Below are positions 18,068 to 27,429 of a DNA stretch of 64,000 nt, in pieces. The DNA is from Aminobacter niigataensis (GTDB lineage: Bacteria > Pseudomonadota > Alphaproteobacteria > Rhizobiales > Rhizobiaceae), in contig NZ_JACHOT010000001.1 in the NCBI RefSeq assembly GCF_014200015.1, positions 806,001 to 870,000 of the forward strand, read 5' to 3'. The stretch's first letter is position 1; each line of letters starts with the position of its first letter. The notes beneath the pieces are model-generated. The model worked only from the letters and a program-made list of their open reading frames with translations, was not told where the DNA came from and did no database searches. Position numbers and translations under genes: made by a program.

Positions 18068-20539
18068 ATGCCGGCTTTCTCCCAAGGCCTCGAAAAGGCG
18101 CTGCACCAGGCGCTAACGCTCGCCAATGAGCGGCACCACGAATATGCAACGCTCGAGCATCTGCTGCTCGCACTTATCGACGACGCCGAAGCAGCCGCCG
18201 TCATGCGCGCCTGCAACGTCGACCTCGACGAGCTCAAGCAGACCGTACTTACCTATATCGATACCGAGCTGGACAATCTCGTCACCGGCTACGACGAGGA
18301 TTCCAAGCCGACCGCCGGCTTCCAGCGCGTCATCCAGCGCGCGGTGATCCACGTGCAGTCGTCCGGCCGCGAAGAGGTGTCCGGCGCCAACGTGCTCGTC
18401 GCGATCTTCGCCGAGCGCGAGAGCCATGCCGCCTATTTCCTGCAGGAACAGCAGATGACCCGTTACGACGCGGTCAACTACATCTCGCACGGTATCGCCA
18501 AGCGTCCCGGCGCCACCGAAACCCGCGCGCCGCGCGGAGCGGACGAGGAGCAGCATGGCTCGAACGGCGAGGCAGGCGAGGAGACCGGCAAGGGCAAGAA
18601 GCAGCAGGACGCCTTGACGGCCTATTGCGTCAACCTCAACACCAAGGCACGCGCCGGTAAGATCGATCCGCTGATCGGCCGCGAGTCGGAAATCAACCGC
18701 ACCATCCAGGTGCTGTGCCGCCGTTCGAAGAACAATCCGCTCTATGTCGGCGACCCTGGCGTAGGCAAGACGGCGATCGCAGAGGGCCTGGCCAAGCGCA
18801 TCGTCGAAGGCGATGTGCCCGAGGTCCTCGAGGATGCCACCATCTTCGCGCTCGACATGGGCACGCTTTTGGCCGGAACGCGCTATCGCGGCGACTTCGA
18901 GGAACGGCTGAAGCAGGTCGTCAAGGAGCTCGAGGAATATCCTGGTGCGGTGCTGTTCATCGACGAGATCCACACGGTGATCGGCGCTGGCGCGACTTCC
19001 GGCGGTGCGATGGACGCCTCCAACCTGCTCAAGCCGGCGCTGTCGTCGGGTGCGATCCGCTGCATCGGCTCGACCACCTACAAGGAGTTCCGCCAGTTCT
19101 TCGAGAAGGACCGGGCGCTCGTCCGTCGCTTCCAGAAGATCGACGTCAACGAGCCGACGGTCGACGACGCCATCGAGATCATGAAGGGCCTCAAGCCCTA
19201 TTATGAGGACTTCCACAAGGTGAAGTTCACCAACGAGGCGATCAAGGCCGCGGTGGAGCTCTCGGCGCGCTACATCAACGACCGCAAGCTGCCGGACAAG
19301 GCGATCGACGTGATCGACGAGACCGGCGCTTCGCAGATGCTGCTGCCCGAAAACAAGCGCAAGAAGACCATCGGCATCAGGGAGATCGAGGCGACGATCG
19401 CCACTATGGCGCGCATCCCGCCGAAGACGGTGTCGGCCGACGACGAGAAGGTGCTGGCCGGCCTCGAGATCGAGCTCAAGCGTGTCGTTTATGGCCAGGA
19501 TACGGCGATCACGGCACTCGCCTCGGCGATCAAGCTGGCGCGTGCCGGCCTGCGCGAACCGGAGAAGCCGATCGGCTCCTACCTGTTCTCCGGCCCGACC
19601 GGCGTCGGCAAGACCGAGGTGGCAAAGCAGCTCGCGTTGTCGCTCGGCGTCGAGCTGATCCGCTTCGACATGTCGGAATACATGGAGCGCCACACGGTCA
19701 GCCGCCTGATCGGCGCGCCTCCCGGATATGTCGGCTTCGACCAGGGCGGCCTCCTGACCGACGGTGTCGATCAGCATCCGCACTGCGTGCTGCTGCTCGA
19801 CGAGGTCGAGAAGGCCCATCCGGACCTGTTCAACATCCTGTTGCAGGTCATGGACCACGGCAAGCTGACCGACCACAACGGCAAGCAGATCGACTTCCGC
19901 AACGTGATCCTGATCATGACCACGAATGCGGGTGCCTCCGACATGGCAAGGGCGGCCATCGGCTTCGGCTCGTCCAAGCGCGAAGGCGACGACATGGAAG
20001 CGATCAATCGGCTGTTCTCGCCGGAGTTCCGCAACCGTCTCGATGCCATCATCCCATTCGGCTCGCTGCCGGTGCCGGTGGTGCATCAGGTCGTGCAGAA
20101 GTTCGTCATGCAGCTGGAAACCCAGCTCTCCGAGCGTGGCGTCACCTTCGACCTGTCGGAAGAAGCGGTCGCCTGGCTTGCCGAGAAGGGTTACGACGAG
20201 CGCATGGGCGCGCGTCCGCTCGGCCGTGTCATCCAGGAGCACATCAAGAAGCCGCTGGCCGACGAGGTTCTGTTCGGCAAGCTTCGCAAGGGTGGCACGG
20301 TGCGCGTCACCGTCGAGAAGAAGGATACCGGCGAGACCGGCCTGAAGCTCGAGACGCTGGCCGATGAACTGCCGGTCAAACCCAAGAAGGAAGAGCCGGC
20401 CGATCGTCCGAAGCTCAAGAAGGCGGCGGCCAAGAAGCCGGTGGCCAAGAAGGCCCTGGCGGCAAAGACGAAGTCCGACCCCAAGGGCAAGGATGGCGGC
20501 AAGCGCAGCCTGGTTCCACAACTGCCCCGAAAGGGTTGA
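18068..20539 (+). CDS. clpA: ATP-dependent Clp protease ATP-binding subunit ClpA
   Basis: 823 aa. Clp_N repeat domain (1-145) is followed by two AAA+ modules: first Walker [16 protein letters not shown] and Walker [10 protein letters not shown], second Walker [16 protein letters not shown] and Walker [14 protein letters not shown]. The ClpP-docking loop is seen as IGFG near residue 637. ClpA unfolds substrates for ClpP. Residues 770-823 form a Lys/Ala/Pro-rich tail absent from E. coli ClpA (758 aa). A strong terminator follows. Confidence 0.97.
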   Translation: MPAFSQGLEKALHQALTLANERHHEYATLEHLLLALIDDAEAAAVMRACNVDLDELKQTVLTYIDTELDNLVTGYDEDSKPTAGFQRVIQRAVIHVQSSGREEVSGANVLVAIFAERESHAAYFLQEQQMTRYDAVNYISHGIAKRPGATETRAPRGADEEQHGSNGEAGEETGKGKKQQDALTAYCVNLNTKARAGKIDPLIGRESEINRTIQVLCRRSKNNPLYVGDPGVGKTAIAEGLAKRIVEGDVPEVLEDATIFALDMGTLLAGTRYRGDFEERLKQVVKELEEYPGAVLFIDEIHTVIGAGATSGGAMDASNLLKPALSSGAIRCIGSTTYKEFRQFFEKDRALVRRFQKIDVNEPTVDDAIEIMKGLKPYYEDFHKVKFTNEAIKAAVELSARYINDRKLPDKAIDVIDETGASQMLLPENKRKKTIGIREIEATIATMARIPPKTVSADDEKVLAGLEIELKRVVYGQDTAITALASAIKLARAGLREPEKPIGSYLFSGPTGVGKTEVAKQLALSLGVELIRFDMSEYMERHTVSRLIGAPPGYVGFDQGGLLTDGVDQHPHCVLLLDEVEKAHPDLFNILLQVMDHGKLTDHNGKQIDFRNVILIMTTNAGASDMARAAIGFGSSKREGDDMEAINRLFSPEFRNRLDAIIPFGSLPVPVVHQVVQKFVMQLETQLSERGVTFDLSEEAVAWLAEKGYDERMGARPLGRVIQEHIKKPLADEVLFGKLRKGGTVRVTVEKKDTGETGLKLETLADELPVKPKKEEPADRPKLKKAAAKKPVAKKALAAKTKSDPKGKDGGKRSLVPQLPRKG

Positions 20540-20549
20540 TTACAAACGA

Positions 20550-20577
20550 AGAAGCCCCGGAAACGGGGCTTCTTTCT
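20550..20577 (+). terminator. Intrinsic terminator after clpA
   Basis: GAAGCCCCG pairs with CGGGGCTTC around a GAAA-type loop, followed by TTTCTT. It also lies at the end of the convergent diguanylate cyclase gene and may serve both strands. Confidence 0.85.
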
Positions 20578-20579
20578 TA

Positions 20580-21833
20580 TCAGGCGACAGGCGCGCTTTC
20601 CACGCGGTTTCGTCCCAGTCTCTTGGCGCTGTAGAGGCGCGCGTCGGCATCCCTGATCATCTGCTCCGTCGAAACCGGTCCGGCATCTGCTGTGGTTACG
20701 CCGATGCTGACGGTGGCGCGCACGCCAGGCTCGACAAAGGTGGTGGCCTCGACATTAGCGCGCAGGCGCTCGGCGAGGGTTGCCGCATCAGCTCTGTCCA
20801 GATCGTGGCAGATGGCGACGAATTCCTCGCCGCCGTAGCGGAACAGCCTGTCGCCGCTGCGCAGCGAGCTTCCCAGCGAGCGGGCGACATCCTTCAGCAC
20901 GTTGTCGCCCGTCACATGCCCGTGCTGGTCGTTGATGTTCTTGAAATGATCGATGTCGATCATCAAAAGGCTGACAGGCTTGCGGTCGGCCAGGGCCTGA
21001 TCGATCAGCGACTGGGCGACGGCTTCGAACTGCCCACGGTCGCTGGTGCCGGTCAGCATGTCCTTGCCGGTCTTCTGCAGCAGGTCCTCGTAGCGGTGGC
21101 GGAATGTAAGCCGGTCGAAGACCTGGAGCAGGGGTTCGGGCCCGGCCAATGTGGGCTTGTTGGTCTCGACATAGCGGAGATAGCCGACGAGCAGCGCGCT
21201 GTAGAGTGCTGCAGCTGCCATCTTGGCGATCCAGCCGCCATACAGCGCGCTGATCGGCACGCCGGAGACCAGGTGCAGCCCAATGAAGAACATCAGCTGG
21301 TCGAAGGTGAGCACGATCGCTGCGCTGAGGAAGATACGCTTGAGCAGCGTGTTGGCGATGCGCTGGCCGAGCTTTTCGTAGATCAGGATGAGGGCGATGC
21401 TGTCGAAGAACAGCAGCGCCGTGCCCCAGATCATCAGGATCCCCATGTCGTCGAGGAAGGTGAGGTTGGGCCGGTACCCCGGAAGCTCGGCGACGCTGCT
21501 GTAGAGCCGCAGGATCAGCGCCAGGACCACCATCAGACAGTTGCCGACGAGCAGCCCATAGATGGGTTGCCGTACGGTTTCTGCGTCCTCCTTGATGTAG
21601 AGCAGCAGGAAAATCATCAGCTTGCCGGAAAACATCACCGTGGAGCCCGGCGAAATCAGCCCGAACGGCAGTTGGACGAAAAAGACTGCAGCGAGATAGG
21701 TCTCGAGGAAGTGCATCACCCCCAGAACGCAGACAAAGATGCCGATGCCGAATTGGTGCCGGGAACGGAACACCGCGGCCATGGTGACGAAGTAAATGAC
21801 CGCCTGCAGTATGAGCAGAAGTGCACCCGTCAT
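20580..21833 (-). CDS. Membrane-anchored diguanylate cyclase (GGDEF)
   Basis: 417 aa from ATG 21833 (MTGALLLILQAVIYFVTMAAVF). The frame stays open further upstream to 22286 but would then lie antisense to azlC and encode low-complexity sequence, so that start is rejected. Six or so TM helices (1-195) form an integral sensor region, followed by a short linker and a GGDEF domain (about 250-417) with the active signature RYGGEEF. It should make cyclic di-GMP. An I-site RxxD upstream of GGEEF is not obvious to me, so product inhibition is uncertain. Confidence 0.9.
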   Translation of the reverse strand: MTGALLLILQAVIYFVTMAAVFRSRHQFGIGIFVCVLGVMHFLETYLAAVFFVQLPFGLISPGSTVMFSGKLMIFLLLYIKEDAETVRQPIYGLLVGNCLMVVLALILRLYSSVAELPGYRPNLTFLDDMGILMIWGTALLFFDSIALILIYEKLGQRIANTLLKRIFLSAAIVLTFDQLMFFIGLHLVSGVPISALYGGWIAKMAAAALYSALLVGYLRYVETNKPTLAGPEPLLQVFDRLTFRHRYEDLLQKTGKDMLTGTSDRGQFEAVAQSLIDQALADRKPVSLLMIDIDHFKNINDQHGHVTGDNVLKDVARSLGSSLRSGDRLFRYGGEEFVAICHDLDRADAATLAERLRANVEATTFVEPGVRATVSIGVTTADAGPVSTEQMIRDADARLYSAKRLGRNRVESAPVA

Positions 21834-21990
21834 GGTCCGGCAATTCCCCACGCCTGTATGGAGGTTAGCTACACATTCGCCGGTGGCTAAATGGTTAAGG
21901 AGCATGCGCGCGTCCGCCGGATCGCTATCCCGGTCCGGCGGCTCCAGAGATGCATCTGGTCGCCGCGGGGACTGACTTGGCCGGATTGCC

Positions 21991-22755
21991 ATGCTATCCG
22001 CATCGTCAATGCCCACTGACGATGCATCCCCCGATCCGGATTTTTCGATACGCCGCCTCTGGTACCTGCGTGGTGTCCGGGCCGCATTCTCCGTTCCCGG
22101 GCTTATTCTCGCCAGCGCCTTCATCGGCTTTGCCGGCCTTGCCAAGGAGGCGGGGCTGACGCTGGTGCAGACGGTATTCATGGTCGGAATGGTCTGGGCA
22201 TTGCCGGCCAAGGTGGTGCTCGTCGGCGCCATCCTGTCGGGGACATCGCTGCCGGCTGCCGCCTTTGCCGTGGCACTGTCGTCCATCCGGCTGGCGCCGA
22301 TGGTGGTGGCGCTGGTGCCGGAAATGCGCGGGACTAGAACACCGCGCTGGGTGCTCTATTTCCTGTCGCATTTTGTGGCGGTCACCTCCTGGGTGCTCGC
22401 CATGGAGCGGCTGCGCGGTATCCCGCGCGACCTGCGCACCAGCTATTATGCCGGGCTCGGCTCGACGCTGGTGCTCGTCAATATGGTCGTCGTGGGCGTT
22501 GTCTATGTCCTGGCCGACAGCCTGCCGCCGGTGGTTTCGGCAGCCCTTTTCCTGCTCACGCCGATGTATTTCCTCACTTCATTGTGGGGATCGGCACGCG
22601 AGCGGGCAGGGCATGTGGCGATGGCGATCGGCCTCGTCCTTGGACCCTTGCTGCATCTCGTCGTCCCCGGTTTCGACCTGCTCGGCGCCGGCCTGATCGG
22701 CGGTGGCATCGCGTTTGCTTTCCACCTGCTGTCGCGCCGGAGAGTGAAGTCATGA
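21991..22755 (+). CDS. azlC: AzlC-family permease (branched-chain amino acid exporter large subunit)
   Basis: 254 aa from ATG 21991; ATG 22009 is an alternative. About seven TM helices, with AzlC landmarks RRLWYLRGVRAAFSVPGLILASAFIGFAGLAKEAG, PAKVVLVGAILSG and FALSSIRLAPMVVAL-like segments. AzlC/AzlD pairs (LIV-E) export branched-chain amino acids or analogues. The stop overlaps azlD by ATGA, so the two subunits are coupled. Confidence 0.9.
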   Translation: MLSASSMPTDDASPDPDFSIRRLWYLRGVRAAFSVPGLILASAFIGFAGLAKEAGLTLVQTVFMVGMVWALPAKVVLVGAILSGTSLPAAAFAVALSSIRLAPMVVALVPEMRGTRTPRWVLYFLSHFVAVTSWVLAMERLRGIPRDLRTSYYAGLGSTLVLVNMVVVGVVYVLADSLPPVVSAALFLLTPMYFLTSLWGSARERAGHVAMAIGLVLGPLLHLVVPGFDLLGAGLIGGGIAFAFHLLSRRRVKS

Positions 22756-23102
22756 CCTTCGATGCGCTCGACACCTGGTGGTGGCCGTTCCTGTTTATCC
22801 TGGTCGGTGGCTGGCTTGCCACCGACGCCTGGCGCTTCCTCGGCGTCTATCTCGGCGATCGCATTTCCGACGATTCCGACCTACTGGTGCTGGTCCGTGC
22901 CCTGGCCACGGCGTTGGTCGCCGCCGTCATCGGCAATCTGATCGTCTTCCCGAGCGGGGCGCTGGCCGACACGTCGCTTGCACTGCGCCTCGGCGCTGCC
23001 GCCGGCGGCTTCCTTGCCTACCTCTGCCTTGGTCGAAAGGTGCTGGTGGGGATCGTTGCGGCGGAGGTGATCCTGTTGCTCGGGTTGTGGCTTGCAAGCT
23101 GA
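22752..23102 (+). CDS. azlD: AzlD-domain protein (branched-chain amino acid exporter small subunit)
   Basis: 116 aa with four hydrophobic segments. GGWLATDAWRFLGVYLGDRISDDSDLLVLVRALATALVAAVIGNLIVFPSGAL matches the small-subunit pattern. It overlaps azlC and is the required partner in this two-component exporter family. A 118-bp gap without recognised signals follows before the next gene. Confidence 0.88.
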   Translation: MTFDALDTWWWPFLFILVGGWLATDAWRFLGVYLGDRISDDSDLLVLVRALATALVAAVIGNLIVFPSGALADTSLALRLGAAAGGFLAYLCLGRKVLVGIVAAEVILLLGLWLAS

Positions 23103-23220
23103 AAGTCTCCGTCCGCGACTGCAGCGCGATGCGCGGTCGTCGACTGCGACGGATTGTGGATTCACGTCAACTTAACTGCTGTTTCCTAACCTGCCGGCTT
23201 GCCGTTTCAGGGGTGAGGGC

Positions 23221-24189
23221 ATGGCTGAAGTTCACGCGACATCGACACATATGCCATCGCTGGCTGCGGGGCTTGATAGGCAGCTCGCAATGAAGGCCGC
23301 AATCATCGTTGCGATCTTGGTCATCGATTTCGCGTGGATTGCCGGGACCGACTTTGAGTTTGACGTGGCCAGCGCCGCCAAGGCTGCCATCGTCACCGTG
23401 GTGCTTGTTGCGGTCGGATGGTTCTACCGGGTCAAGCGCCCGATGAAGCGGTTCGAGGTGCTCTGTTCTGAAACCGCTGTCTTGTTGGTGTTTTCGACCT
23501 CGGCCGCTGTCCTCAGCACGTTGATGACGTCGACAAACCTGCCGATGATCGACGATCGATTGATCGCCTTCGATACCGCCGTCGGTTTTGACTGGCTGTC
23601 CTATGTCGGCTTTGTCAATGAGCGGCCGTGGCTCGGTACACTGTCGTCGATCGTCTACATCACGACGTTGACCCAGGTCGCGCTGACGGTGGTTGCCCTT
23701 GGCCTGATGGGCGAGGTTGTGCGTGTTCAGCGGTTCGTCCTCGCCGTGATGCTGGGCGCGCTGACCTGCATCGTGATTTCTGCGATCCTGCCGGCGGCCG
23801 GTGCGCTTGGCACCATTCGTCCACCGGTCGAATTCACGATGATGAACAATCCGATCGTGGACCTCGAATACAAGCAGGCGTTTTTCGATCTCCGAAATGG
23901 CCTGGCGCGCTTTATCTCTCTTGATGAGCCGCGTGGTCTGATCGCCTTCCCGTCCTACCATGGCACGCTTTCGGTACTGATCATCCTGGCTTTTGCCCGA
24001 GCCCGATTCTGGTTCTGGCCCGTATTTGTCCTCAACATTGCGGTGATCCTGTCGACCCCTGTCGACGGCGGCCACCACCTCGCCGACATCATCGGCGGGA
24101 TTGTCGTGGCCTTTGTTGCCTGGTGGGCTGCCGACAAACTGCTGGACCTCGCCGGTGCGCGGCGTGTTGTTGCCGAGCCCCTCTCATGA
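23221..24189 (+). CDS. PAP2-superfamily membrane protein (inositolphosphotransferase-like) 1
   Basis: 322 aa, GTG-or-ATG-rich start region; ATG 23221 chosen. Seven hydrophobic segments. The phosphatase-like signature is split as FPSYHG (about 244-249) and TPVDGGHHLADIIGG (about 280-294), giving the His and His-x3-Asp of the PAP2_3 group (Aur1/Ipt1-like). Such proteins transfer or hydrolyse lipid phosphate head groups at the membrane. It overlaps the next PAP2 gene by ATGA. Substrate not predictable. Confidence 0.82.
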   Translation: MAEVHATSTHMPSLAAGLDRQLAMKAAIIVAILVIDFAWIAGTDFEFDVASAAKAAIVTVVLVAVGWFYRVKRPMKRFEVLCSETAVLLVFSTSAAVLSTLMTSTNLPMIDDRLIAFDTAVGFDWLSYVGFVNERPWLGTLSSIVYITTLTQVALTVVALGLMGEVVRVQRFVLAVMLGALTCIVISAILPAAGALGTIRPPVEFTMMNNPIVDLEYKQAFFDLRNGLARFISLDEPRGLIAFPSYHGTLSVLIILAFARARFWFWPVFVLNIAVILSTPVDGGHHLADIIGGIVVAFVAWWAADKLLDLAGARRVVAEPLS

Positions 24190-25322
24190 GCGAGAAACCC
24201 CGCACTCTGGATGTGTTGCCCGAAGGCGGCGCCTTGGCTGCTCCTGCGATCCGCACCGGGGCAGGCATCGACCGGCTGGCCGACTTCCTGAAGGCGAACT
24301 GGCGCGCTCAAGGGGTGTTTCTTCTGGCCGCGGCACTGGTTGTTGTAGCTCGCTTCGAACTGCTGCCGGATCCGGCGACGGTGATCGCCATGACTTGGTT
24401 CCAGAGCCTGGCCACGTTCGTCGCATCATGGGCCATAGCGCTGAGCTGCTATCTTGTTTTCGAAACCGTTCGGACCAGATCGCTCTCCGCGAGCTTCAGC
24501 TATCTCTGGTCCGAAATATTCACCTGGAAAAATGCTGCTGTCGCGGTTCCCGCCGCCGTTGCCATGAGCATGGTGATGAACTCATACAGCGATTTCAAAT
24601 CGAACATCGCTGTGTTTCATCCATATCAACTGGATGTCGTTTTTCAGGAAGTCGATCGCCTGTTGCATTTCGGCGTGCAGCCGTGGGTCTTGATCGAGAG
24701 AGTTATCGGCTATGGCAGCGCCACGGCGATCCTCGACAAGATTTACTATCTCTGGTTTTTCGCTGTTTTCGTGCCGACAGCCGTTCTCATCGGCATGCCC
24801 GACCGCTTCGGCATTCGCCATCAGTTCCTGCTGAGCTACGTTTTTGTCTGGGGCATCCTCGGCATCGTCTGCGCGACTGCCCTGTCTTCTGTCGGGCCGA
24901 TCTACTATGACAGGGTCTATGGCGGCCCGTCGCGCTTCACCGATCTGGTGCAAAAGCTGGAGCAGGCCGACAGCGCCTGGGGCCTGACCACGATGCAGGT
25001 ACGGGAGGGGCTCTGGGGCGCCTATGTCAACGATGCCGCGACGATCGTTTCCGGCATTTCTGCGATGCCATCCATCCACAATGCCATGTGCGTGCTGCTG
25101 TTTCTGGCAGCACGTCACGTCAACCGCTGGCTGGCCGCGGCGGCCGCGGTGTTTGGATTGACCATTTTTGTCGGATCGATCCATCTGGGCTGGCACTACG
25201 CCATCGACGCATATGTCTCGGCGATCGGCGTTGTCTTGCTCTGGAAACTTGCAGGCTATCTGACCGGAAGCAAGGCTATGCGGCGCACCAAAGGGCCCGC
25301 GACGGCGAGCACCTTGTCGTAG
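24186..25322 (+). CDS. PAP2-superfamily membrane protein 2
   Basis: 378 aa from ATG 24186, overlapping the upstream gene by 4 bp. A cytoplasmic N-terminus (1-40) precedes about six TM helices. Catalytic blocks: SAMPSIHNAMCVLLFL (about 293-308) and GSIHLGWHYAIDAYVSAIG (about 334-352), i.e. the PAP2 His and H-x3-D. The upstream gene is only distantly similar, so this is not a simple recent duplication. Probably part of a lipid-modifying pair. Confidence 0.84.
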   Translation: MSEKPRTLDVLPEGGALAAPAIRTGAGIDRLADFLKANWRAQGVFLLAAALVVVARFELLPDPATVIAMTWFQSLATFVASWAIALSCYLVFETVRTRSLSASFSYLWSEIFTWKNAAVAVPAAVAMSMVMNSYSDFKSNIAVFHPYQLDVVFQEVDRLLHFGVQPWVLIERVIGYGSATAILDKIYYLWFFAVFVPTAVLIGMPDRFGIRHQFLLSYVFVWGILGIVCATALSSVGPIYYDRVYGGPSRFTDLVQKLEQADSAWGLTTMQVREGLWGAYVNDAATIVSGISAMPSIHNAMCVLLFLAARHVNRWLAAAAAVFGLTIFVGSIHLGWHYAIDAYVSAIGVVLLWKLAGYLTGSKAMRRTKGPATASTLS

Positions 25323-25328
25323 CAAGTC

Positions 25329-25760
25329 TCATCCAGCCAGCGCAGCCCTGACCTTCTCCGCGTTCGCCGCCAGCACTTCCGGCTTCTCCATTACGCCGCT
25401 GTGCGGCTTGAGGGCCACGCCCTCGAAGCGCGGGACGATGTGGACGTGCAGGTGGAAGACGGTCTGCCCGGCTACCTCCTCGTTGAACTGGGTCACGATC
25501 ACGCCGTCGGCGGCAAACGCCGACATGACTGCCCGCGCAACCTTCTGGACGGCGGCCATGAGCTTGCCGAGCGTCGCCGGGTCAGCGTCAAGCAGGTTGC
25601 GCGACGGCGATTTCGGCACCACCAGCGTATGGCCGGTGCCTTGCGGCATCACGTCCATGAAGGCGATGACGTCGTCGTCTTCGTAGACACGGTGCGAAGG
25701 GATTTCGCCGCGCAGTATCTTGGCAAAGATGTTGTTTGGATCGTATTCGACGCTCGACAT
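25329..25760 (-). CDS. HIT-family nucleotide hydrolase (HinT-like)
   Basis: 143 aa. N-terminal NIFAKILRGEIPSHRVYEDDDVIAFMDV and the histidine triad HLHVHIVPRF (about 102-111) identify a HinT-like purine nucleoside phosphoramidase. Cytoplasmic. It ends 7 bp from the convergent PAP2 gene. The substrate in bacteria is usually aminoacyl- or lipid-AMP adducts. Confidence 0.93.
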   Translation of the reverse strand: MSSVEYDPNNIFAKILRGEIPSHRVYEDDDVIAFMDVMPQGTGHTLVVPKSPSRNLLDADPATLGKLMAAVQKVARAVMSAFAADGVIVTQFNEEVAGQTVFHLHVHIVPRFEGVALKPHSGVMEKPEVLAANAEKVRAALAG

Positions 25761-25848
25761 GGCCTATCCCGTTTGATGCGGTTTCGTGGTGGATGTTTCG
25801 GCGCTGGTGTCGCGAACGTCAAGCCGCGAGCGACCGAGAGGAGTTGAG

Positions 25849-26178
25849 TTGACCTACATCTATCTGATTGTTGCGGTGGCCTTCGAGGTCGTCGCCACCA
25901 CCGCACTCAAGGAAACAAACGGGTTTACCAGGCTGCTGCCATCGCTCGTCACGGTCGCAGGCTATGCCGCCGCGTTCTATTTCCTGTCCCTGGTGCTGCG
26001 CACGGTGCCTGTCGGTGTCGTCTATGCGCTGTGGTGCGGCGCCGGCATCGTCTTCATCACCGCGATCGCCTGGGTCTGGTTTCGCCAGGCGCTCGACCTG
26101 CCGGCGCTGCTGGGCATCGGCCTGATCATGGCCGGGGTGGTCGTCATCAACCTGTTTTCGAAGTCAGTGGTGCATTGA
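25849..26178 (+). CDS. Small multidrug resistance (SMR) family transporter
   Basis: 109 aa from TTG 25849, with an excellent GAGAGGAG ribosome site 6 nt upstream; the longer frame from 25786 is not needed. Four TM helices. The essential membrane glutamate of the family is in AVAFEVVATTALKETNGF (about Glu13), with PVGVVYALWCGAGIVFI and IGLIMAGVVVINLFS following. EmrE-like proton-coupled export of cationic compounds (or guanidinium) is the family activity. Confidence 0.92.
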   Translation: MTYIYLIVAVAFEVVATTALKETNGFTRLLPSLVTVAGYAAAFYFLSLVLRTVPVGVVYALWCGAGIVFITAIAWVWFRQALDLPALLGIGLIMAGVVVINLFSKSVVH

Positions 26179-26185
26179 CCCGCGG

Positions 26186-27388
26186 CTAGCCGCGACGGAA
26201 CGGGCCGTGCTCGTCGAGGAATTCGCCGATCTCTGCCACTTCCCGCCGTTCACGGCCGAGATAGTCGGCAATCGCCCGCCGGAGACCTGGGTGGACGATG
26301 TAGTGGGCCGACTGCGTCGTGACAGGACGATAGCCGCGTGCCAGCTTGTGCTCGCCCTGGGCGCCAGCCTCGACGACCGTCAGCTTGCGTTCGATGGCGA
26401 AGTCGATGGCCTGGTGGTAGCAAACCTCGAAATGCAGGAAGGGGTGGTCCTCGATGCAGCCCCAGTTGCGCCCATAAAGCGTATCCGAGCCGATGAAATT
26501 GATGGCGCCGGCGATGTAGCGGCCGCCGCGCCTGGCCATGACCAGCAGCACGTCGTCGGCCATGCGCTCTCCGACCAGCGAGAAGAACTTGCGGTTAAGA
26601 TAGGGACGACCCCACTTGCGGCCGCCCGTGTCCATGTAGAAGGCGAAGAAATCGTCCCAATGCGCCTCGGTGATGTCCCTGCCGGTCAGGCGCTCGATGG
26701 TAATGTCCTCAGCCAGCGCCTCGCGCCGCTCCTTCTTCAGCGCCTTGCGCTTGCGCGAGGCCAGGGTGGCCAGGAAATCGTCGTAACCCGCGAAGCCTTC
26801 ATTGATGAAGTGGAACTGTTGGTCGGTGCGACGGAGAAAGCCGGTGGCTTCGAGGATGTCGACCTCGTCCGCCTCGGCGAAGGTGACATGCGCCGATGAC
26901 ACGCCCACACCTTCGGCAACGCTTCTCAGCGCCGTGGCCAAGGCCGATTTGGCCTGGGTCGCATCGGCGCCGCCGACGGTCAGCAGGCGAGGGCCCGTCG
27001 CGGGGGTAAAAGGCACCGAGGCCTGGAGCTTGGGATAGTAGCGGCCGCCGGCGCGTTCGAAGGCATCGGCCCAGCCGTGGTCGAAGACGTATTCGCCCTG
27101 GCTGTGCGACTTGGCGTAGCAGGGCAGTGCGCCAAGGAACTTGCCGTCTGCGGACTCCAGACGGAGGTGATGGCCCTGCCAGCCGGTTCTCGTGACGGCG
27201 CAGCCGGACTCTTCGACTATCGTCAGAAAATCGTATGAAACGAACGGATTGTAGCCGAGACCTGTGACCCTGGAAGCGCCGGCAAGGCTGTTCCACTCGT
27301 CGCGGCTGAACTCGCCGATGCTGGAAACGACGCGGACGGCGTAGCCGCCATCCGCTATCTTCGCCCCGGCATCGTTCGCAGTGCTCAT
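26186..27388 (-). CDS. GNAT/FemAB-like acyltransferase (COG3146)
   Basis: 400 aa. Recognised by GYNPFVSYDFLTIVEESG, GALPCYAKSHSQGEYVFDHGWADAFERAGGRYYPKLQASVPFTPATGPRLL, FLATLASRKRKALKKERREAL and GRNWGCIEDHPFLHFEVCYHQAIDFAIERKLTVVEAGAQGEHKLARGY. The family is annotated as peptidoglycan-biosynthesis/GNAT; no reaction has been proven. It contains two GNAT-like halves. Cytoplasmic, and apparently the first gene of the minus-strand run upstream of GDPD and RidA is not this one: it lies downstream of them. Confidence 0.88.
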   Translation of the reverse strand: MSTANDAGAKIADGGYAVRVVSSIGEFSRDEWNSLAGASRVTGLGYNPFVSYDFLTIVEESGCAVTRTGWQGHHLRLESADGKFLGALPCYAKSHSQGEYVFDHGWADAFERAGGRYYPKLQASVPFTPATGPRLLTVGGADATQAKSALATALRSVAEGVGVSSAHVTFAEADEVDILEATGFLRRTDQQFHFINEGFAGYDDFLATLASRKRKALKKERREALAEDITIERLTGRDITEAHWDDFFAFYMDTGGRKWGRPYLNRKFFSLVGERMADDVLLVMARRGGRYIAGAINFIGSDTLYGRNWGCIEDHPFLHFEVCYHQAIDFAIERKLTVVEAGAQGEHKLARGYRPVTTQSAHYIVHPGLRRAIADYLGRERREVAEIGEFLDEHGPFRRG

Positions 27389-27429
27389 GCGCTTTTACTT
27401 ACGTTCGAAAGCCGCCGATGCAAGGGCGT

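Noticed and set aside
18113-20521. 802-codon open frame antisense to clpA
   Set aside because: Same antisense effect; clpA on the plus strand is unambiguous.
21834-22286. N-terminal extension of the diguanylate cyclase
   Set aside because: It would be antisense to azlC and encodes low-complexity sequence; the ATG at 21833 starts directly before the first TM helix.
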